A stretch of 64,000 nt of DNA from CAZMGB01 sp964565775 (lineage in GTDB: Bacteria; Chloroflexota; Dehalococcoidia; DSTF01; JALHUB01), in NCBI GenBank assembly GCA_964565775.1, contig CAZMGB010000008.1, positions 62,001 to 126,000 on the forward strand. The letters run 5' to 3'. The notes under the pieces are model-generated. The model did no database searches, was not told the origin of the DNA, and was given only the letters and a program-made list of their open reading frames with translations. Positions 47,931 through 57,154 of the stretch are shown here, piece by piece. A program made the position numbers and the translations under genes. The first letter of the stretch is position 1. The number at the start of each line of letters is the position of its first letter.

Positions 47931-49254
47931 CGCCCTCCTTCAGCCGTCTCTCGATGGAGCGGGCGTGGGCGGTGAAGCCCTCGGCCCGGGCGATGGCGGC
48001 GGCCGCCGGGCCCCAGGCCCGCAGCGCCTCATCGTCTATCGCCACGACGCTCGTGCTCTTGAGGAAGTCGTGCACGCCCAGCGGCGAGGCGAAGCGCGCC
48101 GTGCCCGCCGACGGCATGACGTGGCTGGGCCCTGCCGTGTAGTCGCCCAGCGATTCCGGTGACGACTCCCCCAAGAAGACACCGCCGGCGTGCCGCACCC
48201 GCTCGACCCACTGCCCGGCGTCCCGCACGAGTATGCACAGGTGCTCGGGCGCGAATTCGTTGGCCAGCGCCATCGCCTCCGACAGCTCCGCCACCACCGC
48301 CGCACCCCCGCGCGCTTCCAGCGCCGCGCGGGCAACGGCGGCCCTCTCCAGACACGAGAGCTGCTTCTCCACCTCCTCGGCGGTCGCCCGAGCTACGTCC
48401 TCAGACGTGGTGATAAGGATAGCCGTCGCCAGCTCGTCGTGCTCGGCTTGAGCCAGCATGTCGGCGGCGCAGAGGGCCGGATCGGCGCTCTCGTCCGCAA
48501 TCACGACCGTCTCGGTGGGGCCGTAGATGGCGTCGATCCCCACCGAGCCGAAGAGCTGCCGCTTTGCCAGCGTCACGAACAGGCCGCCGGGGCCGCAGAC
48601 CTTGTCGACGCGCGGTATCGACTCGGTCCCGTAGGCGAGAGCAGCGATGCCCTGGGCGCCTCCGGCCCGGAAGACCCGATCCACCCCGGCTATCGCGGCG
48701 GCCGCCAGCTTGAGGGAGGCGACCTGCCCCTGCGGGTCGACGGGGCTCACCATGATCACCTCTTCGACGCCGGCAACCCGCGCCGGGATGGCGGTCATGA
48801 GCACCGACGAAGGGTAGACGACGGCCGTGCCCGGAACGTAGACGCCTGCCCGCTCCAGCGGGCGCACGACGACCCCGAGGCCCCTCTCCGAGAAGCTGGC
48901 CATGCTCCGCTCACGCTGCATCTCGTGGAAGGAGCGGACTCGGTCGGCGGCGAACCGGAGCGCCGACAAGATGTGCGGCTCCACCTGACTGAGAGCGTCC
49001 TCGATCTCCGAAGGCGGAACCTCGAGCGTCGGCGTCTCCGCACCGTCAATCAGCCGGTTATAGCGCCGGACGGCGGCATCGCCCTCATCGCGCACGTCCC
49101 GCAGGATGCGCTCGACCGCCTGCTCCGGCGAGAGCTCCTCACCGAAGACCTGCCGCGTTCGCTCCCGCGCCTCGGGCGACGGCGCCGCTTCTTCGAGGGG
49201 CGCCCGCTTCAGCACGGTGCGCCGCGCCTCCTCCGCGCCGAATGCGATCCTCAA
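47914..49254 (-). CDS. hisD: Histidinol dehydrogenase
   Basis: 446 residues. VYVPGTAVVYPSSVLMTAIP, VCGPGGLFVTLAKRQLFGSV, IYGPTETVVIADESADPALC, LAQAEHDELATAILIT and FLGESSPESLGDYTAGPSHV are the HisD motifs, with catalytic Glu and zinc ligands visible. It performs the last two steps of histidine synthesis. Overlaps the upstream phospholipase-like gene by four bases. Confidence 0.95.
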   Translation of the reverse strand: MRIAFGAEEARRTVLKRAPLEEAAPSPEARERTRQVFGEELSPEQAVERILRDVRDEGDAAVRRYNRLIDGAETPTLEVPPSEIEDALSQVEPHILSALRFAADRVRSFHEMQRERSMASFSERGLGVVVRPLERAGVYVPGTAVVYPSSVLMTAIPARVAGVEEVIMVSPVDPQGQVASLKLAAAAIAGVDRVFRAGGAQGIAALAYGTESIPRVDKVCGPGGLFVTLAKRQLFGSVGIDAIYGPTETVVIADESADPALCAADMLAQAEHDELATAILITTSEDVARATAEEVEKQLSCLERAAVARAALEARGGAAVVAELSEAMALANEFAPEHLCILVRDAGQWVERVRHAGGVFLGESSPESLGDYTAGPSHVMPSAGTARFASPLGVHDFLKSTSVVAIDDEALRAWGPAAAAIARAEGFTAHARSIERRLKEGGGNDR

Positions 49255-50003
49255 CTCAGATACCCCTTGATGGCTTCCAGGGAGTCATCGATCGACCTGT
49301 CCAGGAAGACCTGCAGGCGGTCAGCGTTCACGTGGTGCGTGGCCTCGGCAAGGAGCTCCGGAACGTTCTTCATGAACTCCTGCGCTGCTTCCGGCGTAGC
49401 CACGCCGTACGCTTTCAGGGAGCGACCGGCGATCGTGCGGAAGCGGTCCCAGTCGGGAGGGGAGCTTGCCACCTCTGCCGCTATCTGGCGCCACCGCTCA
49501 AGAGTCGGCCCGTCGATAAAGCCGACGTCGATCTCCAGCGGCGTGGCCAGTAACTCCTCGCGAACGTGGGCCATCAGCTCCGTCTTCGCCCGCTCGCGCC
49601 GGTCGATCTCGTACTGGAGAACGCGGTCCATGACGTTGGCGCGCACGTCGCCCTTGAGAGCGGATCGCTCGCCGAAGTAACGGCGGTAGATGTCGACGAT
49701 CCAGACCTCGTCCATCGCCAGGTGCGACATGTAGCCGGCCAGAAACGCCGCCGTCGAGGCGTTGAGGCGGTCGGGCCGCGCCAGCTCCGGGTACGCCTTA
49801 AAGAAGCCGTCGATGCCGCTCTGCGCATCGAAGTTGTTCAGGTTAAAGAAGTGGGTGCGCTCGCGCTCGCAGCGGGTGATGACGTGGATGTCAGGGGCCG
49901 TCGAGCCAAGATAGTAGGCGCCGCGGTCACCGTCCAGCGCCGGCTGGTGGAGCCGGTCGGCCAGTTCCTTGGCCATGGCCATGTGCAGAGCAAGGGGTGG
50001 CAT
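49251..50003 (-). CDS. Zinc-dependent phospholipase C / S1-P1 nuclease-fold protein
   Basis: 250 residues, placed between hisG and hisD. MAKELADRLHQPALDGDRGA, then YYLGSTAPDIHVITR (Asp ligand), ERTHFFNLNNF (His) and AAFLAGYMSHLAMDEVWIVD (H-x3-D) follow the PF00882 zinc-dependent phospholipase C pattern. Homologues are common in Chloroflexota and Firmicutes without known substrates. No signal peptide is seen, so it would act in the cytoplasm. Tight spacing (two bases after hisG, four-base overlap with hisD) makes it a true operon member. Confidence 0.8.
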   Translation of the reverse strand: MPPLALHMAMAKELADRLHQPALDGDRGAYYLGSTAPDIHVITRCERERTHFFNLNNFDAQSGIDGFFKAYPELARPDRLNASTAAFLAGYMSHLAMDEVWIVDIYRRYFGERSALKGDVRANVMDRVLQYEIDRRERAKTELMAHVREELLATPLEIDVGFIDGPTLERWRQIAAEVASSPPDWDRFRTIAGRSLKAYGVATPEAAQEFMKNVPELLAEATHHVNADRLQVFLDRSIDDSLEAIKGYLS

Positions 50004-50005
50004 GG

Positions 50006-50884
50006 CTAGTCAATGATCTTGCTTATGGGGGATTCCACAATGCCCCGCGCTCCCGCGTCCTTCAGCCTGGGGACGATCTCACGCACCAAGCTCTCATCGA
50101 CGATAGTATTGACGGCTACCCATGCCTTGTCCGACAGGGAGGAGACAGTGGGCTTCTCGAGGGCGGGGAGGATGGCGACGACCTTTTCGAGGTCCACCAC
50201 CTTGACGTTCATCATCAATGCGACCTTTCCCTCGGCGGCCATGGCGCCCTGAAGCATTAGGGCAACGTCCTCGATCTTGCGCCGGCGCCACGAGTCGGCC
50301 CAGGCCTCCTTGCTCGCGATGAGGCGAGGTGTGCTCTCCATGACCGTCTCCAGGACGCGCAGGTTGTTGGCGGCCAGGGAGCTGCCCGTCTCCGTGAGCT
50401 CGACGATGGCGTCAGCGAGGGCGGGCGGCTTGGCCTCGGTAGCGCCCCAGGAGAACTCGATGCGGGCCTTGACGCCGCGGCGCTCGAAGAAATCGGTGGT
50501 CACATTCACGACCTCTGTGGCGATGCGCTTCCCCTCCAGGTCCTGCACCTTCTCGACAGGTGAATCCTGGGGTACGGCCAGGACCCAGCGTACCGGCTGT
50601 CGCGTCTCCTTGGCGAACACCAACTCGGCCACCTCGACCACGTCCGCCCCGTTCTCCCGCACCCAGTCGTGGCCCGTAAGGCCGGCATCCATGACCCCAT
50701 TCTCCACATAGCGGGGGATCTCCTGAGCCCGCACGAGGATGCATTCGATCTCGGGGTCATCGACGGACGGATAGTAAGAACGGCGGCCGAAGGAAAGATT
50801 GTACCCGGCCTTTCTCAGCAGCTCTACTGCTGCCTCTTGCAGGCTGCCGGCTGGCACAGCCAGACGCAGGACTCTTGCGCTCAT
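50006..50884 (-). CDS. hisG: ATP phosphoribosyltransferase, long form
   Basis: 292 residues from ATG 50884. RLAVPAGSLQEAAVELLRKA, LVRAQEIPRYVENGVMDAGL, TGHDWVRENGADVVEVAELV and the P-loop-like VELTETGSSLAANNLRVLET are HisG. The C-terminal ACT-like regulatory part (KVALMMNVKVVDLEKVVAIL, then SSLSDKAWVAVNTIVDESLV) marks the long form, inhibited by histidine and independent of HisZ. First gene of the operon. Confidence 0.94.
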   Translation of the reverse strand: MSARVLRLAVPAGSLQEAAVELLRKAGYNLSFGRRSYYPSVDDPEIECILVRAQEIPRYVENGVMDAGLTGHDWVRENGADVVEVAELVFAKETRQPVRWVLAVPQDSPVEKVQDLEGKRIATEVVNVTTDFFERRGVKARIEFSWGATEAKPPALADAIVELTETGSSLAANNLRVLETVMESTPRLIASKEAWADSWRRRKIEDVALMLQGAMAAEGKVALMMNVKVVDLEKVVAILPALEKPTVSSLSDKAWVAVNTIVDESLVREIVPRLKDAGARGIVESPISKIID

Positions 50885-50919
50885 TCCCAATCACCCGTGC
50901 GAGGCGAACAAGTGTCCCT

Positions 50920-50948
50920 ATGGTACAATACCCCGCTCCCTGCTTCAA
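50920..50948 (-). promoter_or_regulatory. Promoter of the his operon
   Basis: TTGAAG (50948-50943), 17 bases, TACCAT (50925-50920) on the minus strand. Transcription would start near 50913, about 28 bases before ATG 50884. Confidence 0.6.
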
Positions 50949-51002
50949 TCCGCGCATCTTCGAGCCGACGGCCCGAACCTGGGAGGCCCCCAAGAAACAG
51001 AG

Positions 51003-51008
51003 TATAAT
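51003..51008 (+). promoter_or_regulatory. -10 element of the nfeD-slipin operon
   Basis: Perfect TATAAT, 26 bases before ATG 51035. The -35 region is poor. A GGAGGGAGC ribosome site follows. Confidence 0.6.
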
Positions 51009-51034
51009 GGCCGCGGAGGGAGCAGGCAGCCAAC

Positions 51035-52390
51035 ATGTGGGGACGGATCCAGAAGGCACGGGCGCACTTGCGCCCGCTCTTGTTCCTGGGGCTGCTCGTG
51101 CCCCTGGTTCTGACGGCCGTGGCCTGCGGCCGCTCGATCGACGAAAAGAACGCCGTCCACGTCCTGACCGCCGACGGCACCGTCGACCCCGTCATGTCGC
51201 GCTACATTGACCGGGGAATCGATGCCGCCGAAGACGCCGACGCCGTCGCGGTTGTCATCCGCCTCGATACGCCCGGGGGCCTCGACAGCTCGATGCGCGA
51301 CATCGTCCAGCGCATAGAGTCGTCTAAAGTGCCGGTCATCGTCTACGTCTCGCCTGCCGGGGCGCGCGCCGCCTCGGCGGGCACGTTCATCACCATGGCG
51401 GGCCACGTTGCGGCGATGTCCCCTAACACGGCCATCGGCGCCGCCCACCCGGTTGGAAGCGGCGGCGAGGACATACAGGGCACCCTCGGCGACAAGGTGA
51501 CGAACGACGCCGTAGCCTACATCAAGGGCATCGCCAAGCTAAGGAACCGCAACGAGCAATGGGCCGAGGACGCCGTCCGTAAGAGCGTCTCCGTCGACCA
51601 GGACGAGGCCGTCGCACTCAACGTCGTCGACCTCGTCGCGCCTGACCTGGACAGCCTGCTGGCCCAGGTCGACGGCCGACAGGTGGAGCTGCCGACAGGC
51701 ACGGTGACGCTTCGGACCGCGAACGCGCCCGTCGTGAAGAACGACATGACCCTCATAGAGGACTTCCTTTCGCTCATAAGCGATCCCAACATCGCCTTCA
51801 TATTGCTGAGCTTGGGGCTCACCGCCCTGGCCTTCGAATTCCTGAACCCCGGCACGTACCTGCCGGGCGTCTTCGGCGCCATCGCCCTCCTGCTCGCCTT
51901 CTTTTCCCTCGGCACGCTGCCTATCAACTGGGCGGGTGTGCTCCTCATCGTGCTGGCGTTCGTCCTCTTCTTCGGGGAGCTGCTGGTGACAGGGTTTGGT
52001 GTCCTGGGTGTCGGAGCGGTGATATCCTTGATCCTGGGTGGCCTGCTGCTGACCAGCACCAGCAACCCCGATTTCCAGGTCTCGCGATGGCTGATCTACG
52101 GCCTCGCGGGCATCATCGGCGTTTGGTTCCTGATGGTGGTCAACGCCATCCTGCGCAGTCGTCGCCTGCCGGCGGTGACGGGCGCGCAGGCCCTCGTCGG
52201 GCGCAGCGCCATCGCCCGGTCGGCGCTCGACCCTGATGGCATCGTCTTCCTCGAGGGTGAGCGCTGGCGTGCCACCTCGGAGGGCGAGCCGGTGCGGGAG
52301 GGTGAGCGCGTCACGATAGTGGACGTGAAGGGCCTCAGATTGAGAGTACGCAAGTCGGCCGCTGAAGAAGCGCCCGAACAGGGAGGATAG
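51035..52390 (+). CDS. NfeD1b-type membrane serine protease
   Basis: 451 residues. The N-terminus ends LVLTAVACG, a possible lipobox. Residues 35-215 are a ClpP/crotonase-like protease domain: VVIRLDTPGGLDSSMRDIVQ, then YVSPAGARAASAGTFITMAG with the nucleophile Ser, and the Lys in KGIAKLRNRNEQWAEDAVRK. Four hydrophobic segments (about 250-345, including FILLSLGLTALAFEFLNPGT) and a C-terminal OB-fold NfeD domain (VGRSAIARSALDPDGIVFLE) follow. NfeD proteases cut stomatin-like proteins; the stomatin homologue is the next gene. Confidence 0.92.
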   Translation: MWGRIQKARAHLRPLLFLGLLVPLVLTAVACGRSIDEKNAVHVLTADGTVDPVMSRYIDRGIDAAEDADAVAVVIRLDTPGGLDSSMRDIVQRIESSKVPVIVYVSPAGARAASAGTFITMAGHVAAMSPNTAIGAAHPVGSGGEDIQGTLGDKVTNDAVAYIKGIAKLRNRNEQWAEDAVRKSVSVDQDEAVALNVVDLVAPDLDSLLAQVDGRQVELPTGTVTLRTANAPVVKNDMTLIEDFLSLISDPNIAFILLSLGLTALAFEFLNPGTYLPGVFGAIALLLAFFSLGTLPINWAGVLLIVLAFVLFFGELLVTGFGVLGVGAVISLILGGLLLTSTSNPDFQVSRWLIYGLAGIIGVWFLMVVNAILRSRRLPAVTGAQALVGRSAIARSALDPDGIVFLEGERWRATSEGEPVREGERVTIVDVKGLRLRVRKSAAEEAPEQGG

Positions 52391-52392
52391 CC

Positions 52393-53271
52393 ATGGAACG
52401 GTTCGTCAGGATACTGCTCATAGCGTTCGGCTTCTTTCTGCTCATACCGCCCTGGGGGTTCTTCGTCTATCCCTACGCCGTCCGCATCGTCCAGGAGTAC
52501 GAACGCGGCGTCATCTTCCGCCTGGGCCGTCTCGTGGGCGCGCGCGGGCCGGGGCTCTTCTTCATCATCCCCGTCGTCGAGAGAATGGTGAAGGTAGACC
52601 TGCGCGTCGTCACCATGGACGTCCCAAGCCAGGAGGCGATCACGAGAGACAACGTGACGGTGAAGGTCAACGCCGTCATCTACTTCCGCGTCATGAATCC
52701 GGAGGACGCGGTGGTGAAAGTGCTGGATCACTTCCGGGCCACTTCCCAGATCGCGCAGACGACGCTACGCAGCGTCATGGGACAGTCAGACCTGGACGAG
52801 CTGCTGGCTCAGCGCGAGCAGGTCAACCAGAAGCTTCAGACGATCATAGACGAGCAGACGGAGCCCTGGGGTGTGAAGGTATCGGTGGTAGAGGTGAAAG
52901 ACGTCGAGCTGCCCCAGACAATGCAGCGGGCGATGGCGCGCCAGGCCGAGGCCGAGCGCGAGCGGCGCGCCAAGATCATCAACGCCGACGGCGAGTACCA
53001 GGCTGCTGAGCGGCTGGCCCAGGCGGGCGAGGTCATGGCGCGCACGCCCACTACGATGCAGCTCCGCTTCCTCCAGACCCTGGTCGAGGTCTCCTCGGAG
53101 CGGAATAGCACCATCGTCTTTCCCGTGCCCATCGACATCATCCGGGCGTTCATGGACCAGTCCGGCGCCCTGGCCAAGCTGGTCGCAAGCGGCGGCCAGG
53201 CCCCCTCCGCGGCTTCGAGCCCGGAGAGCACGGGCGGCGGCGAAAGCAGCGAACAGGGGACGTCAGGTTAG
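52393..53271 (+). CDS. SPFH/Band 7 protein (stomatin-like slipin)
   Basis: 292 residues, two bases after nfeD. One N-terminal hydrophobic segment, then IVQEYERGVIFRLGRLVGAR, GPGLFFIIPVVERMVKVDLR and VTMDVPSQEAITRDNVTVKV, the SPFH core; VVEVKDVELPQTMQRAMARQ and AEAERERRAKIINADGEYQA form the coiled-coil oligomerisation part. The Ser/Gly-rich tail is disordered. Works with NfeD in membrane microdomain quality control. Confidence 0.95.
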   Translation: MERFVRILLIAFGFFLLIPPWGFFVYPYAVRIVQEYERGVIFRLGRLVGARGPGLFFIIPVVERMVKVDLRVVTMDVPSQEAITRDNVTVKVNAVIYFRVMNPEDAVVKVLDHFRATSQIAQTTLRSVMGQSDLDELLAQREQVNQKLQTIIDEQTEPWGVKVSVVEVKDVELPQTMQRAMARQAEAERERRAKIINADGEYQAAERLAQAGEVMARTPTTMQLRFLQTLVEVSSERNSTIVFPVPIDIIRAFMDQSGALAKLVASGGQAPSAASSPESTGGGESSEQGTSG

Positions 53272-53315
53272 AGCGGGTAGATATCGCGCGCAGCTCGGTC
53301 TTCCGCCGGGGGCGG

Positions 53316-54596
53316 CTAGAACTTGAAGTTGACGAACTTGCCGCCTTCGACCCGGCACATCGTCAGGCCGACGGACGCGCCCGAACCGACGCGGTCACCG
53401 TTCTCGTCGAAGGCGATGGCGCCGGAGATACCGGCCAGCAGCTTCGGCTTGCTGACGGCCTCGCGCAGCTCCATCGGGTCAATCCTGAGCGAGCCGTCTT
53501 CCTGCTGCACCGCGACTTCCGCCAGGGCGTCGAGCAGGATCGTCACCGCATCGGCGTACTGGGCCGGGAAGGCCGTCGTCGGCGGGTGGCCGATGATCTC
53601 GACGTAGTCGGCCACGAGCTCTTCCGGTAGATCGAGCGAGCATCCGGCGAAGAGAGCGCCTTCCGCCTGCTCGCCGAGGGGCTCGATGAAGTCCCCTTCC
53701 GAGGCGACGCCGTCGTCAGAGATGAACGGACCGCTGTAGCCGGCGTCGCGCAACTGCCTGTAGAGCAGCGCCCCTTCCGGGTTGAACCCCTCGAAGATCA
53801 CCGCGTCCGGGTTGTCGGCGGCGATCTGGCCGGCCAGGCCGCTGAAGTCGACCTCACCCCGCTCGATGCTGGCGCGGGTCACGGTTCGGTCCATCGCTTC
53901 CAGGGCGTTCTGAGCCGCATCCGCCAGGTCAGCGCCATAGGCCTCGCTGTCGTCGATGACGTAGGCCGTCAACGCCTCCAACTGGCCGATGACGTAGCGG
54001 GCCTGGAGCCTGCCCTCGTCGGCGTTGCGGTAGGCGGTTCGGAAGAAGAACTTGGGCTGCGGCTGGCCGAGGGTCAGGTCAGTTCGAGTCGTTGAGCCTG
54101 AGATCATGACGATGCCAGCCTGCGCGTAGTCTGGGATGACCGCCTCCGCGCCGGCGCTGCACAGCGGGCCGATGATTCCGATCAGGCCGGGCATTTGCCT
54201 GTGTCCGCCCTCTCCCCGCAGCAGGTGCCCGGCGGCCATAGCCGTGACGTCAGACCTGGAACACCCATCATCCTCGGCGTGAACCTCCATGTCGTGGCCG
54301 CCGATCTGATCGCCGTTCTCTCGCTTCCAGCGCACAACGCCCACCACGGTGGCGTCGCGCGAGTCGAGACCAAGGCGCTCGTCGGGCCCGCTCAGCGCCA
54401 CCGACATACCGATCGTGATCGGCACGTCGGGGGGAATGACGATGGGCGTTTGGGGGCTCCTCTCGATCGGCTCGCCGACCGCAACCTCCCTTTCCTCGCT
54501 CCCGCCGCAGGCCGCGGCGAAGAGCGCCAGTGCAGCGATCAAGATCAGTGCGAGCGCAACAGCCCGCAGTCTGGGGCGTCGGGGTGCTGAGAGCAT
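53316..54596 (-). CDS. Branched-chain amino acid-type ABC substrate-binding lipoprotein
   Basis: 426 residues from ATG 54596 with GGAGGTC 11 bases before. Signal peptide LALILIAALALFAAACGG ends at a lipobox Cys. ITIGMSVALSGPDERLGLDS, then IIGPLCSAGAEAVIPDYAQA, GIVMISGSTTRTDLTLGQPQ and TAYVIDDSEAYGADLADAAQ are the LivJ/type I periplasmic binding fold. No permease or ATPase genes adjoin. It is divergent from the MMPL gene. Confidence 0.88.
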   Translation of the reverse strand: MLSAPRRPRLRAVALALILIAALALFAAACGGSEEREVAVGEPIERSPQTPIVIPPDVPITIGMSVALSGPDERLGLDSRDATVVGVVRWKRENGDQIGGHDMEVHAEDDGCSRSDVTAMAAGHLLRGEGGHRQMPGLIGIIGPLCSAGAEAVIPDYAQAGIVMISGSTTRTDLTLGQPQPKFFFRTAYRNADEGRLQARYVIGQLEALTAYVIDDSEAYGADLADAAQNALEAMDRTVTRASIERGEVDFSGLAGQIAADNPDAVIFEGFNPEGALLYRQLRDAGYSGPFISDDGVASEGDFIEPLGEQAEGALFAGCSLDLPEELVADYVEIIGHPPTTAFPAQYADAVTILLDALAEVAVQQEDGSLRIDPMELREAVSKPKLLAGISGAIAFDENGDRVGSGASVGLTMCRVEGGKFVNFKF

Positions 54597-54626
54597 AGAC
54601 GACCTCCGTCCAGGGAGCGGCACCCG

Positions 54627-54655
54627 TTGACTTGCTCGCCAGTATAGCCTATAAA
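54627..54655 (+). promoter_or_regulatory. Promoter of the MMPL transporter gene
   Basis: TTGACT (54627-54632), 17 bases, TATAAA (54650-54655). Transcription near 54662 rules out a TTG start at 54632 and favours GTG 54701 or ATG 54746. Confidence 0.7.
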
Positions 54656-54700
54656 CGGGCCAACACCGCAAGGGGCCTTTTCTTGTCGGGACAGGATGCC

Positions 54701-57004
54701 GTGACCGCAAGCGAGCCTGCCGCATCAGCCTCCTTCACGGCGCGGATGGCCATCTGGAGCGCCCGCCACCGGAAGGCGGTGCTCGCAGTCTGGCTGCTCA
54801 TCGTCGTCGCCGGCCTGGGCGCGTGCTCCGCAGTCAAAGCCAACACTGACATCAAGGTGGAGGCGCCGGGGGAGTCGGGCAAGGCTTTTGAGCTGTACAA
54901 AGAGCGGTTCGGAGTGAAGGAAAGTACCGCCCAGGAGATTCTCGTCTTCTCACACCCGAGCCTGAGCGTGGACGACCCGGCGTACAAAGAGACAGTCAAC
55001 GGGCTCCTTGAGGACCTCAAGGGCCTGGTGGTGGGGGAGACGAGCGTCGTTGACGGCACAACCGTCGTGTCGGACACGAGTATCGTCGCCGACACCACCA
55101 GCCACTATGACATCGGCTTGCCGAGAGAGCTGTCGCCTTTCGTGGCGCAGAACGGGACCGGCGGTGACGTTACGTTTGCCTTTGTCCAGATGGAGGGCGA
55201 ACTCAAGCAGGCGGTTGACCACATCGATCCCGTTATCGCCACCGTCGCCCAAGCGGAGTCAGAGTCCGACGGGTTTCAGATCCTGATCGGAGGCGACGCT
55301 TCGATCAACAAACAGGTATCAGACCTTGTGATGGAGGACTTCGGTCGCGCCCTGTTCTTGAACCTGCCGGTTACCTTCGTCATCCTCATCCTGGTATTCG
55401 GCGCCCTGGTAGCGGCCCTGGTCCCGCTGGCCCTCGGCTTCGCCGCAATAATCACCGCGAACGGCATCCTGGCCATCGTCAGCCAGCCATACGCCCTGTT
55501 CGAGGGGTACACCGAGATGGTGCTCCTCATGGGCCTGGCCACGGGCATCGACTACGCCCTGTTCATGATCACGCGCTACCGGCGGGAGCGGAGAGCCGGG
55601 CGCTCCAAGGAAGAGGCGCTCCAGGTGGCCAGCGGCACCTCGGGCAAGGCCGTCGTCTTCGCCGGCGTCGCCGTGGTGCTGGCTATCGGCGGTATGTTCG
55701 TGGTGCCCTTCATAGTCTTTCAGAGCATGGCCCTGGCCGCCATCATTGTCGTCGCACTTGCGGTCGTCATCTCCGTGACCCTCCTGCCGGCGCTGCTGGC
55801 GATGCTGGGCGACAGCATCGACAGGCTGCGCGTGCCGTTCCTGGGTCGTGACAGCGGGGAAGGAGATGGAATCTGGGGCGTCATCACCGACCAGGTGCTG
55901 GCGCGGCCGGCCGTTCTCGGCGCAGTCACCGTCGTCGGCCTTCTGGTGGTGGCGTCGCCCGTATTCGCCTTCAACCTCGGCTTCAACGGCGCAAAGAGCT
56001 ACTCAGACGACGTGAAGGCCAAGAAGGCGGTGGTAGCCCTGGAAGACAACTTCACCATCGGTCTCCTCCAGCCGGCCATCGTTGTGGTCGACGCCGGAGA
56101 GAAGAAGAACGTCTTCGCGGAGGATATCCAGCAACCGGCGAACGAACTGGTGCGGCTGGTCGATCAGGAAAGCGCAACCGCCGACAGTCCCGATAACCCG
56201 TACGGGGTCATAGCCCAGGAGCCTGAGATCGACAGCGCCGGCGACACGGAGCTGATCTTCGTCCCCGTCAACGCCGACGTCGGCGAGGACAGGGCGATAG
56301 GCGCGGTGAACCACCTCCGGGACGACCTGATCCCGGCGACGTTCGGGAACGGCCCGGCCGACGCCCTGGTGACCGGCCAGACGGCCTTCAACATCGACTT
56401 CAGGGATATGATCTATTTCCGGACGCCTTTCGTGTTCGCCTTCGTGCTGGGACTCGCCTTCCTCATCCTCCTGGTCATGTTCCGGTCGATCGTGATCCCG
56501 CTAAAGGCCATCATCCTCAACCTTCTCTCGGTGGGCGCCGCCTACGGCGTGCTGGTGCTCGTCTTCCAGGAGGGCTGGCCCCCCGGCATAGAGGATGTCC
56601 TCGGCTTCCAGGCCACAGGCATCATTGAATCGTGGCTGCCCCTCTTCCTCTTCGCCATCCTGTTCGGCCTCTCGATGGACTACCATATGTTCATCCTCAG
56701 CCGGGTCAAGGAGCTCCACGAGAAGGGAACGAGCAACGAGGAGGCCGTCTCCAGAGGCATCAAGGCGACCGCCGGGACGATCACCAGCGCGGCGGCGATC
56801 ATGGTGGCGGTGTTCACCATATTCGCTTTCACACGCAACATCGGCCTCAAGCAATTCGGCGTGGGGCTGGGCGTCGCCGTCCTCGTCGACGCCACCGTCA
56901 TTCGCTCGATCCTCCTGCCAGCCAGCATGAAGCTCCTCGGCGACTGGAACTGGTACCTGCCATCCTGGCTGGAATGGATCCCCAGGATCCAGATGGCGGA
57001 GTGA
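54701..57004 (+). CDS. MMPL/RND superfamily transporter
   Basis: 767 residues from GTG 54701. HRKAVLAVWLLIVVAGLGAC is the first membrane helix. Two RND halves each have an extracellular domain and a group of helices: LMGLATGIDYALFMITRYRR and GLSMDYHMFILSRVKELHEK carry the paired GxxxDY motifs needed for proton coupling, each followed by the ...EEALQVASGTSGKAVVFAG or EEAVSRGIKATAGTITSAAA signature. Similar proteins export lipids, siderophores or hopanoids. The substrate is unknown. Confidence 0.93.
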   Translation: MTASEPAASASFTARMAIWSARHRKAVLAVWLLIVVAGLGACSAVKANTDIKVEAPGESGKAFELYKERFGVKESTAQEILVFSHPSLSVDDPAYKETVNGLLEDLKGLVVGETSVVDGTTVVSDTSIVADTTSHYDIGLPRELSPFVAQNGTGGDVTFAFVQMEGELKQAVDHIDPVIATVAQAESESDGFQILIGGDASINKQVSDLVMEDFGRALFLNLPVTFVILILVFGALVAALVPLALGFAAIITANGILAIVSQPYALFEGYTEMVLLMGLATGIDYALFMITRYRRERRAGRSKEEALQVASGTSGKAVVFAGVAVVLAIGGMFVVPFIVFQSMALAAIIVVALAVVISVTLLPALLAMLGDSIDRLRVPFLGRDSGEGDGIWGVITDQVLARPAVLGAVTVVGLLVVASPVFAFNLGFNGAKSYSDDVKAKKAVVALEDNFTIGLLQPAIVVVDAGEKKNVFAEDIQQPANELVRLVDQESATADSPDNPYGVIAQEPEIDSAGDTELIFVPVNADVGEDRAIGAVNHLRDDLIPATFGNGPADALVTGQTAFNIDFRDMIYFRTPFVFAFVLGLAFLILLVMFRSIVIPLKAIILNLLSVGAAYGVLVLVFQEGWPPGIEDVLGFQATGIIESWLPLFLFAILFGLSMDYHMFILSRVKELHEKGTSNEEAVSRGIKATAGTITSAAAIMVAVFTIFAFTRNIGLKQFGVGLGVAVLVDATVIRSILLPASMKLLGDWNWYLPSWLEWIPRIQMAE

Positions 57005-57154
57005 CGGCTCAGCGCCAGGAGAGCGCACGGCTGGCGGGCTGAGCTCGGACCCCCTTGTCGCTTGCCCGACAATCGGCTCGGTACTGGCTCGGGGTCTCAT
57101 GAGCCCAGGGCCAGGCCAAGCTGAGGGCCCTGATCGAAGCTGCGACGGTGGGGC

